DNA of 64,000 nucleotides. It comes from Leptospira dzoumogneensis. GTDB taxonomy: Bacteria; Spirochaetota; Leptospiria; Leptospirales; Leptospiraceae. The DNA lies in assembly GCF_004770895.1 (NCBI RefSeq), contig NZ_RQHS01000018.1:434001-498000 (forward strand), read 5' to 3'. Every line of letters begins with the position of its first letter. The first letter of the stretch is position 1. Of the stretch, positions 49,082 through 59,500 are shown piece by piece. Under the pieces are notes generated by a model. It saw nothing but the letters and a program-made list of their open reading frames with translations, ran no database searches and was not told the origin of the DNA. The position numbers and the translations under genes were made by a program.

Positions 49082-50713
49082 ATGCGAAACAACCATTTAC
49101 CGATCACTCTTTTAGTTTATCTTTTATTATTATTTTTCGGATTAGGAAGTTTCTCTTTAATCGATTGGGACGAGAATATTTACGGAGCGGCTTCCAAGTC
49201 CATGCTGGAAACCGGAGAATATTTCAGGATCCAAGTAAACGGACAACCGTTCAGCGAAAAACCTCCATTCTTCTTTTGGTTAGCGAATCTTTTTTATAAA
49301 GTTTTCGGACTTTCTGAATTTTCTACCAGGCTTCCTTCCGTTTTCAGCGGGATCTTTTCCTTTTTGATCTTGGTTCGATTCGGAACTAATTTACATTCTA
49401 AAAAATTCGGATACGTTTGGGCATTTTTATATTCCGCCTCTCTTTTGCCTCTCCTTCTTTCCAGAACCGCTTATATAGATCATCTATTCAATACTTTCAT
49501 TTTGGCATCCGTTCTTTCTTTGTATTTATACGAAACAAAGGAGAAGGAGAACTTTTGTTCTCGTATAGTATGGATCTTGTCTGCAGCATTCTTCGGCGGC
49601 ATCGCCGCTTTGACGAAAGGGCCTTTGGGTTTAGCCATCCCGCTTTTTATATTCGGAGCAAATCGGACCTTGGATAGGAATTTCAAGATTAGGATCTTTG
49701 ATTTTATTCTATTCGGGATCGCAGCAATCCTAGTATTGAGCTTTTATTATCTTACGAATTTTATATTATACGGAAATGAGTTCTTAGTCCAATTTTTTGA
49801 TTTCCAGAAAAAACTTTTAACCAAGTCTTTAGAATCCCATACAGGACCTTGGTTCTATCATTTTATCGTAATGTTCATAGGATTCTTTCCTTGGACTGCA
49901 CTTTTGTTTCCAAGCGCAAAGAACTGGAGAATATTTACTGATCCTAAAATTTCCAGGATTTCTAGATATTTCTTAGTTTGGTTAGGGGTTGTTTTACTCA
50001 TTTTCTCGATCGTACAAACCAAACTGCCTCATTATTCTTCATCCATCTATTTTCCTTTATCTTTTTTTGCTTCTTATCTGATCTTAGAAAAACCCGAGAT
50101 CTTAAGATCGAACGTTTTCACATTCTCCTTTTTAGGAATCGGATTGGTTGTCGGTTTGATCTTTCTGCTTCTTCCTCAAATTTCTGAGTATTCCAGCTCA
50201 TCTATGGGAGTCGGGAAAGAGCTACTACCATCTTTCAATCTATGGGATTCTTCTTCCGGACTAATCCTCCTTTTTGGAATTCTGATCGGAGTTATAGGAC
50301 TACAATTCTTCAAAAATGGAAAAGAAGAAGGAAAAGATCTTTTTCTGGTTTCAACCTGGATTTCCATGCTGCTCTTTGTAGGAGTTCTATCATCCACGAT
50401 CACTCCTAAGATCATCTCCTTTCTGCAAGACGGGAATCTTCGTCTTTATGATAAAGCGGAGAAGTCGGGAAATCAGATCGTATATTATAAATATCTTTCC
50501 TTCTATCCTATGTTCTATCGAGAAAAGAAAATCCATATGATGGGAAGTTATAAATTTAAAGACGAAACATTCCTTTTGGATTCCAAGGAAAAACTCTCTA
50601 TCATCTGCAATCGAAATAGTGTTTTGGAATTAATATTAACATATCCTCAAAGAAATTTTCAGGAAGTTTCAGCGGAAAGTGGGATTGTACTTTTGGATTC
50701 TAGTCCTAAGTAA
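49082..50713 (+). CDS. GT39/ArnT-like membrane glycosyltransferase
   Basis: A 543-residue polytopic protein with about eleven hydrophobic helices. The N-terminal part has the GT-C hallmark: LIDWDENIYGAASKSMLETG, with the acidic pair in the first outer loop, then GQPFSEKPPFFFWLANLFYK and STRLPSVFSG. Such enzymes transfer a sugar from a polyprenyl-phosphate carrier to protein, lipid A or another glycan on the outer side of the inner membrane. The acceptor is not known. The neighbouring GT2 gene encodes a protein like those that make polyprenyl-phosphate sugars, so the two may work together. Confidence 0.88.
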   Translation: MRNNHLPITLLVYLLLLFFGLGSFSLIDWDENIYGAASKSMLETGEYFRIQVNGQPFSEKPPFFFWLANLFYKVFGLSEFSTRLPSVFSGIFSFLILVRFGTNLHSKKFGYVWAFLYSASLLPLLLSRTAYIDHLFNTFILASVLSLYLYETKEKENFCSRIVWILSAAFFGGIAALTKGPLGLAIPLFIFGANRTLDRNFKIRIFDFILFGIAAILVLSFYYLTNFILYGNEFLVQFFDFQKKLLTKSLESHTGPWFYHFIVMFIGFFPWTALLFPSAKNWRIFTDPKISRISRYFLVWLGVVLLIFSIVQTKLPHYSSSIYFPLSFFASYLILEKPEILRSNVFTFSFLGIGLVVGLIFLLLPQISEYSSSSMGVGKELLPSFNLWDSSSGLILLFGILIGVIGLQFFKNGKEEGKDLFLVSTWISMLLFVGVLSSTITPKIISFLQDGNLRLYDKAEKSGNQIVYYKYLSFYPMFYREKKIHMMGSYKFKDETFLLDSKEKLSIICNRNSVLELILTYPQRNFQEVSAESGIVLLDSSPK

Positions 50714-50790
50714 GTGTGGAATTAAAGTTCTGTGTGGAAGATGGGCAGGTGGAATAAGGAATCCACGTTCCAAATTTTTAGGTGCAAAAT

Positions 50791-51861
50791 TTAGATATTC
50801 CCGCTCGCGATCTTTTTCTCACTATCAGAAGATCGTTGAGGCGAAGCAGTAATCATCGTTTGACTTCTATATGGGATTTCCATTCCAAATCGGATTAATC
50901 TCAATTCAAAATTTGTTCTCTGGATTTTAGATACGGTATGTAATACGAGTCCGATCGCAATTTGTATCCAGGAAAATAACATTAGTCCCGTAGCAAGCAC
51001 TGCCAAAGGAACACGATACACATATCTATATTCTACATAATCCATAATCGGAGCAGTTCCTACAACCAAGGAAAGTATCCCGGAAACCAAGGAAAAAAAT
51101 CCGAAAAAATGCATCGGTTTATAATCTTTAAAGATCCATAATATATTCTTCACTACCTTATATCCGTCTCGGATAGTATTCAGTTTAGAAAAACTCCCGG
51201 CAGGCCTGTCCTTATACGGAACGGAGATCTCTTCTAATCGGAACCTTTTGTCTAAGGCATGTAAGGTCATTTCTATTTCTATCTCGAAACCGGAAGATAG
51301 GATCGGATAATTTTTTACGAATTTGCGTGATAATACTCTATAACCGCTCATGGGGTCTTTCAGTTTTGTTCCGAATAAAAAATTGATCAATGTGAGAACG
51401 AGTTTGTTCCCGGTAGAATGGAACCTTCTTTTATTCTCTCTTCCATAATCACCCTCGCTCAGACGATCTCCCACGAGCATGTCCAAATCTTTTCCTTTCA
51501 AAGTTTGGATCATAGAATGGATTTTAGAAGCAGGATAGGTCAGATCCGCATCACACATGATATAAATTTCCGCATCAACCTTTGTGAATGCAGTCCGAAC
51601 CGCATTTGCCTTTCCCTGTCTTGGTTCGAATAAAACTTCTCCTAAGATCGAATGTTCCGTTAAGACGTTTTTGGAAATTTCGGAGGTTCTATCCTTAGAA
51701 TTATTATCTACGATCACAAAATATGCATTCGGGATCTCTTTGTAAAATTCCAAAATGGTTTTTTCGATAGTAAGTTCTTCATTATATGCAGGAAGGACCA
51801 ATACAAGAGGGAAGGGTTTCATTCTAAAATAGAGTTCGCCCAAGGGTCTGTGAAGAATCAT
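50791..51861 (-). CDS. Family 2 glycosyltransferase (polyprenyl-phosphate sugar synthase-like)
   Basis: A 356-residue protein. The GT2 catalytic domain starts LVLVLPAYNEELTIEKTILE and contains YFVIVDNNSKDRTSEI (nucleotide-binding Asp), YIMCDADLTYPASKI (the D-x-D metal motif) and DPMSGYRVLSR. FSKLNTIRDGYKVVKNI follows. Two C-terminal membrane helices (about residues 240-320) anchor it, as in dolichyl/undecaprenyl-phosphate glucose or mannose synthases. The ATG at 51861 has no strong ribosome site; an ATG at 51822 (MKPFPLV) would give a more usual N-terminus. It is convergent with the GT39-type gene, which may use its lipid-linked product. Confidence 0.88.
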   Translation of the reverse strand: MILHRPLGELYFRMKPFPLVLVLPAYNEELTIEKTILEFYKEIPNAYFVIVDNNSKDRTSEISKNVLTEHSILGEVLFEPRQGKANAVRTAFTKVDAEIYIMCDADLTYPASKIHSMIQTLKGKDLDMLVGDRLSEGDYGRENKRRFHSTGNKLVLTLINFLFGTKLKDPMSGYRVLSRKFVKNYPILSSGFEIEIEMTLHALDKRFRLEEISVPYKDRPAGSFSKLNTIRDGYKVVKNILWIFKDYKPMHFFGFFSLVSGILSLVVGTAPIMDYVEYRYVYRVPLAVLATGLMLFSWIQIAIGLVLHTVSKIQRTNFELRLIRFGMEIPYRSQTMITASPQRSSDSEKKIASGNI

Positions 51862-51996
51862 CCAGAATTCACATCTTCTCTGTTACAGATCCATGAATCC
51901 GAAACGTTCTATATTTGAAATCGTATACAAGTTGTAACATTGCAAATATAGAATTCTAGTTTTCCCTTGGATGCAGGTTTTTGTACTAGCAATAGA

Positions 51997-53082
51997 ATGA
52001 AAAGAAGTAGGATTTTCTTCTTAGTTTTTATCTTTCTCGGACTACTTTTACTCGGAAATCTGTTCACTTGGGCGATTTTCAGAGCGGATACTCTTAGGTC
52101 CTCAGTGGATTGGGAAAAATATTCCAATCCATATAAAAGAAATACCAAACTTAAACTCCAAAAAGCCGGAATTCATTTACATACAAACCGCACCTGGTTC
52201 ACTCCCGGCAGGAATTCTCCAGAAGAGATCGAGACTGTTTATGCGGCAAACGGTTATAAAATTTTAGGGTTCACCGATTATGAAAGGGTAACCAGTCCTG
52301 ATTCACCGAAACTTGCTCAGATCAAAGGATTCGAATGGGGAACCAATCTTAGAAAAAGACATTTTAGCGTGTTAGGTCTGGAAGAGGCAAGTTATGATCT
52401 ATTTCCTCTTTATGCAGATCCGGAAAATTTACAATGGCTAATCAATAAACTCGAATCCAAAAAAGGATTCGTGGTAATCAACCATCCACTTTTGAATGAA
52501 TCATTTCCTATAAAACTTTTATCTCAACTAAAAGATTACGATGCGTTGGAAGTTATGAGCCCATTCGGGGATATTCCTAAATTTTGGGATAAGCTGCTAA
52601 GCGAGAAACATCCTTCCTTTTGTATGGCGTCGGACGATCTACATTATCTTCCGAGAGATGAATACTTAAGAGTTAGAACCTCCGGAATTCCGAATTGGAG
52701 AGATCTAAGCTCCGAAATTTACAAACAAGAAGGAGAATCTTTGATGAGATATCTTCTTGTAAACACCGATAGTCTGGATGAAAAAGAAGTTCTTCGTTCC
52801 TTGAAAGAAGGAAATTATCTTTGCGTTCGTAAAATGGAAAGAAGTTTAGCCGAACCTAAACTTGGACCCTTGGGACTAAATTCGGAAAATGAGATACATT
52901 TCGATTTCGAAGACACTCCGATCAGCGTGGACTTCATCGGACAAAATTCGGAGATTCTTTCTCATACTTCTTATCAGAATAAGGGATCTTATAGACTTAA
53001 ACCGACGGATCTGTATGTGAGAGTGCAGGTGATCTATCCGACAGCGATCATTCTAAGTAATCCATTTTTCCAAAAACCATAA
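51997..53082 (+). CDS. Membrane-anchored PHP-fold protein
   Basis: A 361-residue protein. An N-terminal signal or anchor helix (IFFLVFIFLGLLLLGNLF) is followed by a periplasmic PHP-like domain. The metal motifs are AGIHLHTNRTW (H-x-H), ILGFTDYERV (the x-T-D-Y variant of TDH), GFEWG (Glu), FVVINHPLL (N-H-P) and MASDDLHYL (S-D-D-x-H). These fit the polymerase-and-histidinol-phosphatase superfamily, which cleaves phosphoester bonds with three metals. Exported members are not well understood; phosphate removal from a surface lipid or sugar is possible. I chose ATG 51997; a TTG ten codons earlier is less likely. Confidence 0.75.
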   Translation: MKRSRIFFLVFIFLGLLLLGNLFTWAIFRADTLRSSVDWEKYSNPYKRNTKLKLQKAGIHLHTNRTWFTPGRNSPEEIETVYAANGYKILGFTDYERVTSPDSPKLAQIKGFEWGTNLRKRHFSVLGLEEASYDLFPLYADPENLQWLINKLESKKGFVVINHPLLNESFPIKLLSQLKDYDALEVMSPFGDIPKFWDKLLSEKHPSFCMASDDLHYLPRDEYLRVRTSGIPNWRDLSSEIYKQEGESLMRYLLVNTDSLDEKEVLRSLKEGNYLCVRKMERSLAEPKLGPLGLNSENEIHFDFEDTPISVDFIGQNSEILSHTSYQNKGSYRLKPTDLYVRVQVIYPTAIILSNPFFQKP

Positions 53083-53149
53083 CACACCGGTCCTTCTTTC
53101 TTTTTTTCTTGACTTTTCCGTAATTTATATAGTCAGATAGAAAAAGGTC

Positions 53150-53569
53150 ATGCGCTTAGCGTTTAAAAAGGCAATCGGTTCCGTACTAGCGATCGGATTT
53201 CTTCTCCAAATCGCCTGCGTATCCGTTTATAACTTAACCGGAAATTGTCCGGTTAGCATGTCCTATCTCGAAAAACAAAAGGAAACTTCTAAAGTTCCAC
53301 CCTGCCATAGATCCGAAAAATCGGAACAAAAGAGCGGATCCTCCTCCAATGAATGTTGTCCTAAAGAGAATAGTGTCGCTTCTTTGGATCTTTCTAAACT
53401 TCTGGATTGGGAAAAATTAGGATTACATAAAATTCTGATCTTTTTGTTTATTTCCGAACTGAATTCTCCGCAGATCGTATTAGAGAACGTTATCCTAGAC
53501 GGTTCTTATAAACCGATCCAGTCCTCACATTCTCTTAGCTTAAGCACTCTCCAAGTTTTCCTGATTTAA
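53150..53569 (+). CDS. Cys-rich lipoprotein at the head of the copper efflux operon
   Basis: A 139-residue protein with an N-terminal signal (SVLAIGFLLQIAC, Cys23 being a possible lipidation site). After it come Cys33, PPCH at 50-53 and ECCP at 68-71, a pattern of CxH and CC sites used by copper-responsive CopL/DUF2946-type leader proteins. The rest is helical. AAAAAGG precedes the ATG. A TTGACT at 53109-53114 followed by an A/T-rich stretch may be the promoter of the operon. It lies 35 bp before cusC, so it may bind the metal, or be a regulatory leader. I do not recognise it by sequence beyond this pattern. Confidence 0.6.
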   Translation: MRLAFKKAIGSVLAIGFLLQIACVSVYNLTGNCPVSMSYLEKQKETSKVPPCHRSEKSEQKSGSSSNECCPKENSVASLDLSKLLDWEKLGLHKILIFLFISELNSPQIVLENVILDGSYKPIQSSHSLSLSTLQVFLI

Positions 53570-53604
53570 TCCATATTTTCTCTCTTTAATCTTTAGGAGG
53601 AAAT

Positions 53605-54975
53605 ATGAACACAAGACTTATTGTCTTAATTTCAATTTATACATTATTTTCATCCGCGATACACGCGGAAAAAAAGAGCTTGGAAGAGATACTGGATGTA
53701 TTGGTAAAAGAACATCCTGAATCCAAATCTTTGGCTGGACTTTCCCAGGCTCACAAATCTCATTCCGATGCAACAGGTATATTACCTGATCCTAAAATAG
53801 GAGTGGCATTCAGAAATTATCCTACTCGAGGAGGTTATTCCACTTCCGATCGAGCATTGGATACACCTACGATGACTGGGATAGAATTATCCGTCTCCCA
53901 AGAGTTTCCTTTTCCGGGAAAATTGAGCACTGAAAAAAAGATCTCCAAACTTATGCAGACTGAATCAAACTTCGCTTATATAGCCGGAGTGAATCGGATC
54001 TTAGGGGATTTTTTCAGCCGATTAAACAAATACAAATCCGGCGAAAAGAAGAAGACTATCAATGAGAGAATTTTAACCCTTCTTGGCGCTCAAAAGTCTA
54101 TTAGTGAAAACTCATATTCCTATGGGGAGAACACTTTATCAGGAGTTTTAAAGGCTACAGTAGCCAAAACGGAAGCAATGGAAAAAGAAACGGAGTATTC
54201 GACTCAGTTGAAAGACTTAAAGTCTCAGCTCGAATACTACCAGATTTCGGATAAGATTACCTTCGCAGATCTATATTCTATAGATTTGGATTCTTTTTTA
54301 GAAATCAAAAATGAAGAATTGGAGGCATTGATCTCCGCTCAAACTTCGTTGATCGAAAATTCTCCGGAGTATAAGATACAAGCGGAAGAAGAAAAACGTT
54401 TAAAGGAACAGGCAAAACTTACTAAGTATTCTCTGGCCCCCCAAACGGAAGTTTTTTTCTCTTATATGAAACGTAGATCCCAGACTTTCGCTTTGGACCA
54501 AGGACCCTTAAATTACGGGATTATGGACACCACAGAATATAGAGGAGATCTTTTCAGTTTCGGAATGAATATGAGGGTGCCTGTCTGGTCCGCTCTAAAA
54601 TGGAATTCTATAACCGGGGAAACGGAACATCTGGCAGAAGTAGGAAAGGATTCCGTAGAAAAAACAAGAGTACAAATGCTTTCCGAACTAAATAGAAATC
54701 TGTCCTATATCAAAGGTGTTTCCAACCAGATCCGTTTGGTGGAAAAAAGACTGATCCCCGAATTGGAAAAATCCGCAAGAGCCGGTTCCTTCCAATATGC
54801 TTCCGGAAAAGTAAATGTGCAGGATACACTTCTTGCCCAAACGGAGATCCTAAATACAAAAATTCGTTTAGAAGATCTGAAAGAACGTAAGAACGAATCC
54901 ATTTTAAATACTTTGAAGTTACTGAGTTTTATCTATAAAGACAATAAAACTCCGGAACATGAGAAACACAATTGA
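53605..54975 (+). CDS. TolC-family outer-membrane efflux protein (CusC-like)
   Basis: A 456-residue outer-membrane factor. A cleavable signal (TLFSSAIHAEKK) is followed by the repeated long helices of TolC proteins: LEEILDVLVKEHPESKSLAG, SVSQEFPFPGKLSTEKKISK (the conserved Q-x-F-P-F-P-G-K), and AGSFQYASGKVNVQDTLLAQ in the second half. It forms the trimeric exit duct through the outer membrane for CusAB. A strong AGGAGG ribosome site precedes the ATG. It heads the efflux genes; the next gene starts at 54986. Confidence 0.92.
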   Translation: MNTRLIVLISIYTLFSSAIHAEKKSLEEILDVLVKEHPESKSLAGLSQAHKSHSDATGILPDPKIGVAFRNYPTRGGYSTSDRALDTPTMTGIELSVSQEFPFPGKLSTEKKISKLMQTESNFAYIAGVNRILGDFFSRLNKYKSGEKKKTINERILTLLGAQKSISENSYSYGENTLSGVLKATVAKTEAMEKETEYSTQLKDLKSQLEYYQISDKITFADLYSIDLDSFLEIKNEELEALISAQTSLIENSPEYKIQAEEEKRLKEQAKLTKYSLAPQTEVFFSYMKRRSQTFALDQGPLNYGIMDTTEYRGDLFSFGMNMRVPVWSALKWNSITGETEHLAEVGKDSVEKTRVQMLSELNRNLSYIKGVSNQIRLVEKRLIPELEKSARAGSFQYASGKVNVQDTLLAQTEILNTKIRLEDLKERKNESILNTLKLLSFIYKDNKTPEHEKHN

Positions 54976-54985
54976 GGACAAACCG

Positions 54986-55435
54986 ATGAAAAAATTACAT
55001 TATCTATTTTTAATTTTAATCCTAACTACTGGAAACTTATTCTCTCACGAAGGAAAGGAAACTTTCGTTTTGAGAGAAGTTGCTAAGATCCATTCTTCTA
55101 TCTATTCGGAAATTCCCGGAAACATAGACGTTCAAAAATTAGTTCAATATCTAAGGGAAAACGCAGATCACAAAAAGGACACTGAAAAATTCAGAAGGGC
55201 AGTTCCGATCGCGGAGGAGTTAGGTAAAACTTCGGACCTTTCTAAAAAGAGGGATCTATTCGAACGTTTATCCAAAGAATTAGAATCGATTGTCGGCCAT
55301 CATGATAAATCAGGAGTTTCCGTTTTCTATTGCCCGATGCTTAAGAAAAAATGGCTCGCTTCCGGAAAAGAGATCCGAAACCCATACGACCCAAAAATGA
55401 AAAACTGCGGAGAGATCATACATGAAGCCAAATGA
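54986..55435 (+). CDS. Exported DUF3347-like protein in the copper efflux operon
   Basis: A 149-residue protein with a signal peptide (LHYLFLILILTTGNLFSHEG). The C-terminal part, VFYCPMLKKKWLASGKEI then NPYDPKMKNCGEI, is the hallmark of DUF3347 proteins (Y-C-P-M ... W ... I-x-N-P-Y ... M-x-x-C-G), linked to copper efflux and binding. The chosen ATG at 54986 is preceded by GAGG; a longer frame from 54959 overlaps the TolC gene. It overlaps the cusB start by 14 bp, so it is translated together with it. It may hand metal to CusB. Confidence 0.7.
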   Translation: MKKLHYLFLILILTTGNLFSHEGKETFVLREVAKIHSSIYSEIPGNIDVQKLVQYLRENADHKKDTEKFRRAVPIAEELGKTSDLSKKRDLFERLSKELESIVGHHDKSGVSVFYCPMLKKKWLASGKEIRNPYDPKMKNCGEIIHEAK

Positions 55436-56507
55436 TCTTTCCACTCTGATAGGATGGATCGGAAAACTTTTGGCCGTTCTGATAGTTCTGGCCTTAGTAG
55501 CAGACTGTTCTTCTAAAAAGGATATCTACTATTGTCCGATGCATCCTCATTATACCTCGGACCGTCCTGGGAATTGTCCTATCTGTAATATGGATTTGGT
55601 CAAAAAAGAAGATCCTTCCGACCATAAGGATCATACAAATATAAGTAATTCTTTGCAAGCAGCAGGATCCGGATCTAAAGAAGAAGATCATTCTTCTCAC
55701 TTGTCCGAAACTTCTTCCGACAAAAACTCCAGAGAGATTATCATTTCCTTCGAAAAACAACAATCCATTGGGATCAAAACCGAGCTGGTAAGCAGAAGGA
55801 ACCTTGTTAAAAAAATCAGCGCATATTCCAGCGTTGCTTATGATCCTGAATTGTATTCCGCATTGAGTGAATACAAGGAAGCGGCTCGTTCTTCAGAATT
55901 TCTTTCTCCAGAAATTTTACGAAATCTACAGCTCAGGCTCAGACAATTGGGTTTAAGTCAGGACCAAATTAGAGTTTGGACCTCAGGTGCAAGAGATCCT
56001 TCCGAGTTGATCTTAGGAGGAAAATCCGGAAGGGCACATATCTATTCTCAGATCTATGAATCCGATTTTACTACGGCTAAAGTTGGACTTCCTATTAAAT
56101 TCAAAACGGATGTCTATCCTGATAAGGAATTTATAGGAAAGATCAAAAGTATAGATGTGATCTTGGATAAGAACAACAGGACACTCAGACTTAGAAGCGA
56201 GGTTTCTGATCCGGGACAACTTTTAAAACCTCAGATGTTCGGAGACACTGTGATACAGGTTTCTCTTCCGAATATACTATCTGTTCCAACTTCTGCGATC
56301 TTAGATACAGGAAAACAAAAGATCGCTTATGTGCAAACCGCTCCGGACAGATTCCAAGCGGTTTCCGTTCAGACAGGTAAAAATATAGAACCCTGGGTCG
56401 AAATTTTATCCGGTTTGAAAGAAGAACAAAGAGTAGTAACTGAGTCTACTTTTCTGATCGATTCTGAAGCGAAGATCAGATTCGGCTCAGACTCTCATGC
56501 TCATTAA
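55422..56507 (+). CDS. RND efflux periplasmic adaptor with heavy-metal-binding domain (CusB-like)
   Basis: A 361-residue adaptor (membrane-fusion protein). After the N-terminal anchor, which contains a possible lipidated Cys (ADCSS), a heavy-metal-binding domain reads YYCPMHPHYTSDRPGNCPIC then NMDLVKK (Cys-Met-His and Cys-x-x-Cys ligands). A linker rich in His, Ser and Asp follows. The adaptor part has IISFEKQQSIGIKTELVSRR, the short helical hairpin, GGKSGRAHIYSQIYESDFTT and FGDTVIQVSLPNILSVPTSA. It bridges CusA and the outer-membrane duct and delivers Cu+ or Ag+ to the pump. It overlaps the gene before it by 14 bp. Confidence 0.9.
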   Translation: MKPNDLSTLIGWIGKLLAVLIVLALVADCSSKKDIYYCPMHPHYTSDRPGNCPICNMDLVKKEDPSDHKDHTNISNSLQAAGSGSKEEDHSSHLSETSSDKNSREIIISFEKQQSIGIKTELVSRRNLVKKISAYSSVAYDPELYSALSEYKEAARSSEFLSPEILRNLQLRLRQLGLSQDQIRVWTSGARDPSELILGGKSGRAHIYSQIYESDFTTAKVGLPIKFKTDVYPDKEFIGKIKSIDVILDKNNRTLRLRSEVSDPGQLLKPQMFGDTVIQVSLPNILSVPTSAILDTGKQKIAYVQTAPDRFQAVSVQTGKNIEPWVEILSGLKEEQRVVTESTFLIDSEAKIRFGSDSHAH

Positions 56508-56519
56508 GGAAAACTGAAT

Positions 56520-59500
56520 ATGATCCAATCTATCATTCGTTTTTCCGCAGAAAATAAGTTTTTAGTCCTTCTAGTCACTTTGGCCGTCTTGATTGCCTCT
56601 TATGTGTCTATGAAAACGATACCTTTGGATGCAATCCCGGATCTTTCGGACACTCAGGTAATCGTATATTCTCGTTGGGACAGAAGCCCCGATATCATGG
56701 AAGATCAGGTTACTTATCCGATCATCACTTCTCTTTTAGGCGCTCCTAAGATCAAGGTGGTCCGTGGATTTTCAGATTTCGGTTTTTCTTATGTATATGT
56801 GATTTTCCAAGACGGAACGGATATATATTGGGCCAGATCCAGGGTTTTGGAATATCTTTCCAGAATTCAGCCTCTTCTACCAGCAGGTGTTAAAACAGAA
56901 TTAGGCCCGGATGCAAGCGCTGTCGGCTGGGTATACCAATATGCATTGATCGACCAAACAGGTAATAATTCCCTCGCGGATCTAAGAACCTACCAGGATT
57001 TTCATCTAAGATACTTATTAAATTCAGTTCCGGGAGTTTCGGAAGTAGCAGGAATAGGAGGTTTCAAAAAACAATATCAGATCACGATACATCCAAACGC
57101 ATTAAGATCTTATAATGTAGATTTCGAAACGGTGATCCAAAAGGTCCGAGAAAGTAATCAGGAAACCGGCGGGAGGCTGCTCGAGATCTCGGGCGCGGAA
57201 TATATGGTTAGAGGAAGAGGATATCTTTCTTCTTTAACTGATATTGAAAATATTCCGCTTTCTACGGATGCGAACGGAACTCCTGTGCTTCTTAAAAATG
57301 TAGCCTCAGTCCAGTTCGGACCGGATATCCGACGAGGGATCGCCGATCTAGATGGAGAAGGGGATGTGGTCGCAGGCACTATAATCATGCGTCACGGGGA
57401 AAATGCACTTTCAGTAATCGAAAGAGTAAAAACCAAGTTGGAAGAGATTAAAAAGAATCTTCCGAAAGGTGCGGAACTGATCACCACCTATGATCGATCC
57501 GAATTGATAGAACATGCTATTATCAATTTGAAATTCAAATTGATAGAAGAGATGATCATCGTTTCCATCGTGATCTTAATCTTTTTATGGCATTTTCCTT
57601 CCGCCATTATTCCAATTCTTACGATCCCGATTTCAGTGATCATTGCATTCATCCCGATGAACCTGCTGGATATAAATGCGAATATCATGTCTTTGGCCGG
57701 AATGGCAATCTCCATCGGTGTGCTCGTGGATGGAGCGATCGTAGAAGTTGAAAATGCTTACAAAAAATTAGAAGAATGGGAAGCGGGAGGAAGAATTGGA
57801 GACTATCATATAGTTCGATTAGAGGCACTTCTCGAAGTAGGACCATCCGTATTTTTCTCTTTACTTGTGATCGCTGTGGCCTTCTTCCCCATATTCACAC
57901 TCGTGGACCAAGAGGGGAGATTATTTCGTCCATTAGCATATTCTAAAAATATAGCAATGGCAGTGGCGGCATTCTTGGCGATCACTCTGGATCCCGCAGT
58001 TAGAATGTTATTCACTAGAATGGAACCTTTCCGATTCAAGAACGTACTTCTTTCTAAGATCTCAACTACACTATTTGTAGGAAAATATTATCCCGAAGAG
58101 AAACATCCGGTCAGTAAAATTCTATTCAGATTTTATGAACCTGCTTGCCGTTACGTTCTACATAGGCCAAAAACCATTATAGTCTCGGCATTCACATTAG
58201 TGGTTTTGACGATCCCTGTGTATTTCAGTTTGGGTTCTGAATTTATGCCCCAGCTATATGAGGAATCTTTTCTATATATGCCTACCACCTTACCTGGGAT
58301 CTCAGTAGCGGAAGCTGAAAAACTAATGATCTCAATGGATAAAAAGCTGAAAAGTTTTCCGGAAGTGAAACGGGTTTTCGGAAAAGCAGGACGTTCCGAT
58401 ACGGCTACAGATCCTGCACCATTCTCCATGATGGAAACAGTGATACTCCTTAAGCCCCAGAATGAATGGAGAAAAGCGGATCGATTTTATTCTAATTTGC
58501 CTAGGATCTTTCAATATCCGTTTCTTCCTTTTGTGTCGGAAAGACTGACCAAGGACGAGTTAGTGGAGAAGATGAACCAGCAAATGCAATTTCCTGGAGC
58601 GACTAACGCTTGGACCATGCCTATCAAAACTCGTATCGATATGCTCAGCACCGGAATGAGAACTCCGATCGGGATCAAAATTTTAGGATCTTCTCTGGAG
58701 GAAATAGAATCTATCGGGATCAAAATTGAAACTCTTCTGAAAACGGATAAAAATGTCAGAAGTGTATTTGCGGAAAGAACTGCAGGCGGTTATTTTCTAG
58801 ATCTGAATTTAAGAAGAGAAAAATTAGCGAGATATAATATATCCGTGGAGACCGCACAGCAGATCATAGTGGCTGCCATAGGAGGAGAACCGATCACCCA
58901 GACCATAGAAGGCAGGGAGCGTTTTTCCGTGAATGTGCGCTATCCTCGTGAGTTACGGGATTCTTTGGACAAGATCAAAACAATCCTAGTCCCCACAAAA
59001 GAATTCGGTCATATTCCGATCTCTGAGATCGCAAGTATAGGAACAAAAACAGGTCCTTCTATGATCCGGGACGAGAACGGATTTTTGGCGGGCTATGTGT
59101 ATGTGGATCCTTCTACCTCGGATATAGGAGGTTTTGTGGATAAGGCGAAAAAGAAAGTAGTAGAATCCATTCTTCTTCCTCCCGGTTATTCCATTGTTTG
59201 GAGCGGCCAGTATGAGAATATGATACGTGTCCGGGAAAGAATGATGTACATTCTTCCTTTGACATTGTTTATTATATTTTTGTTATTATACTTCAATACC
59301 AAATCTTATGCAAAAACCCTGATAGTGCTTCTTGCGGTCCCATTCTCACTCATAGGAGCAGTTGGGCTTCTTTACATTCTGGATTACCAGATCTCGGTCG
59401 CAGTCTGGGTAGGAATGATCGCACTCATGGGATTGGATGCAGAGACCGGAGTGTTTATGCTCTTGTATCTAGATCTATCTTACGAGGACGCCAAGAAAAA

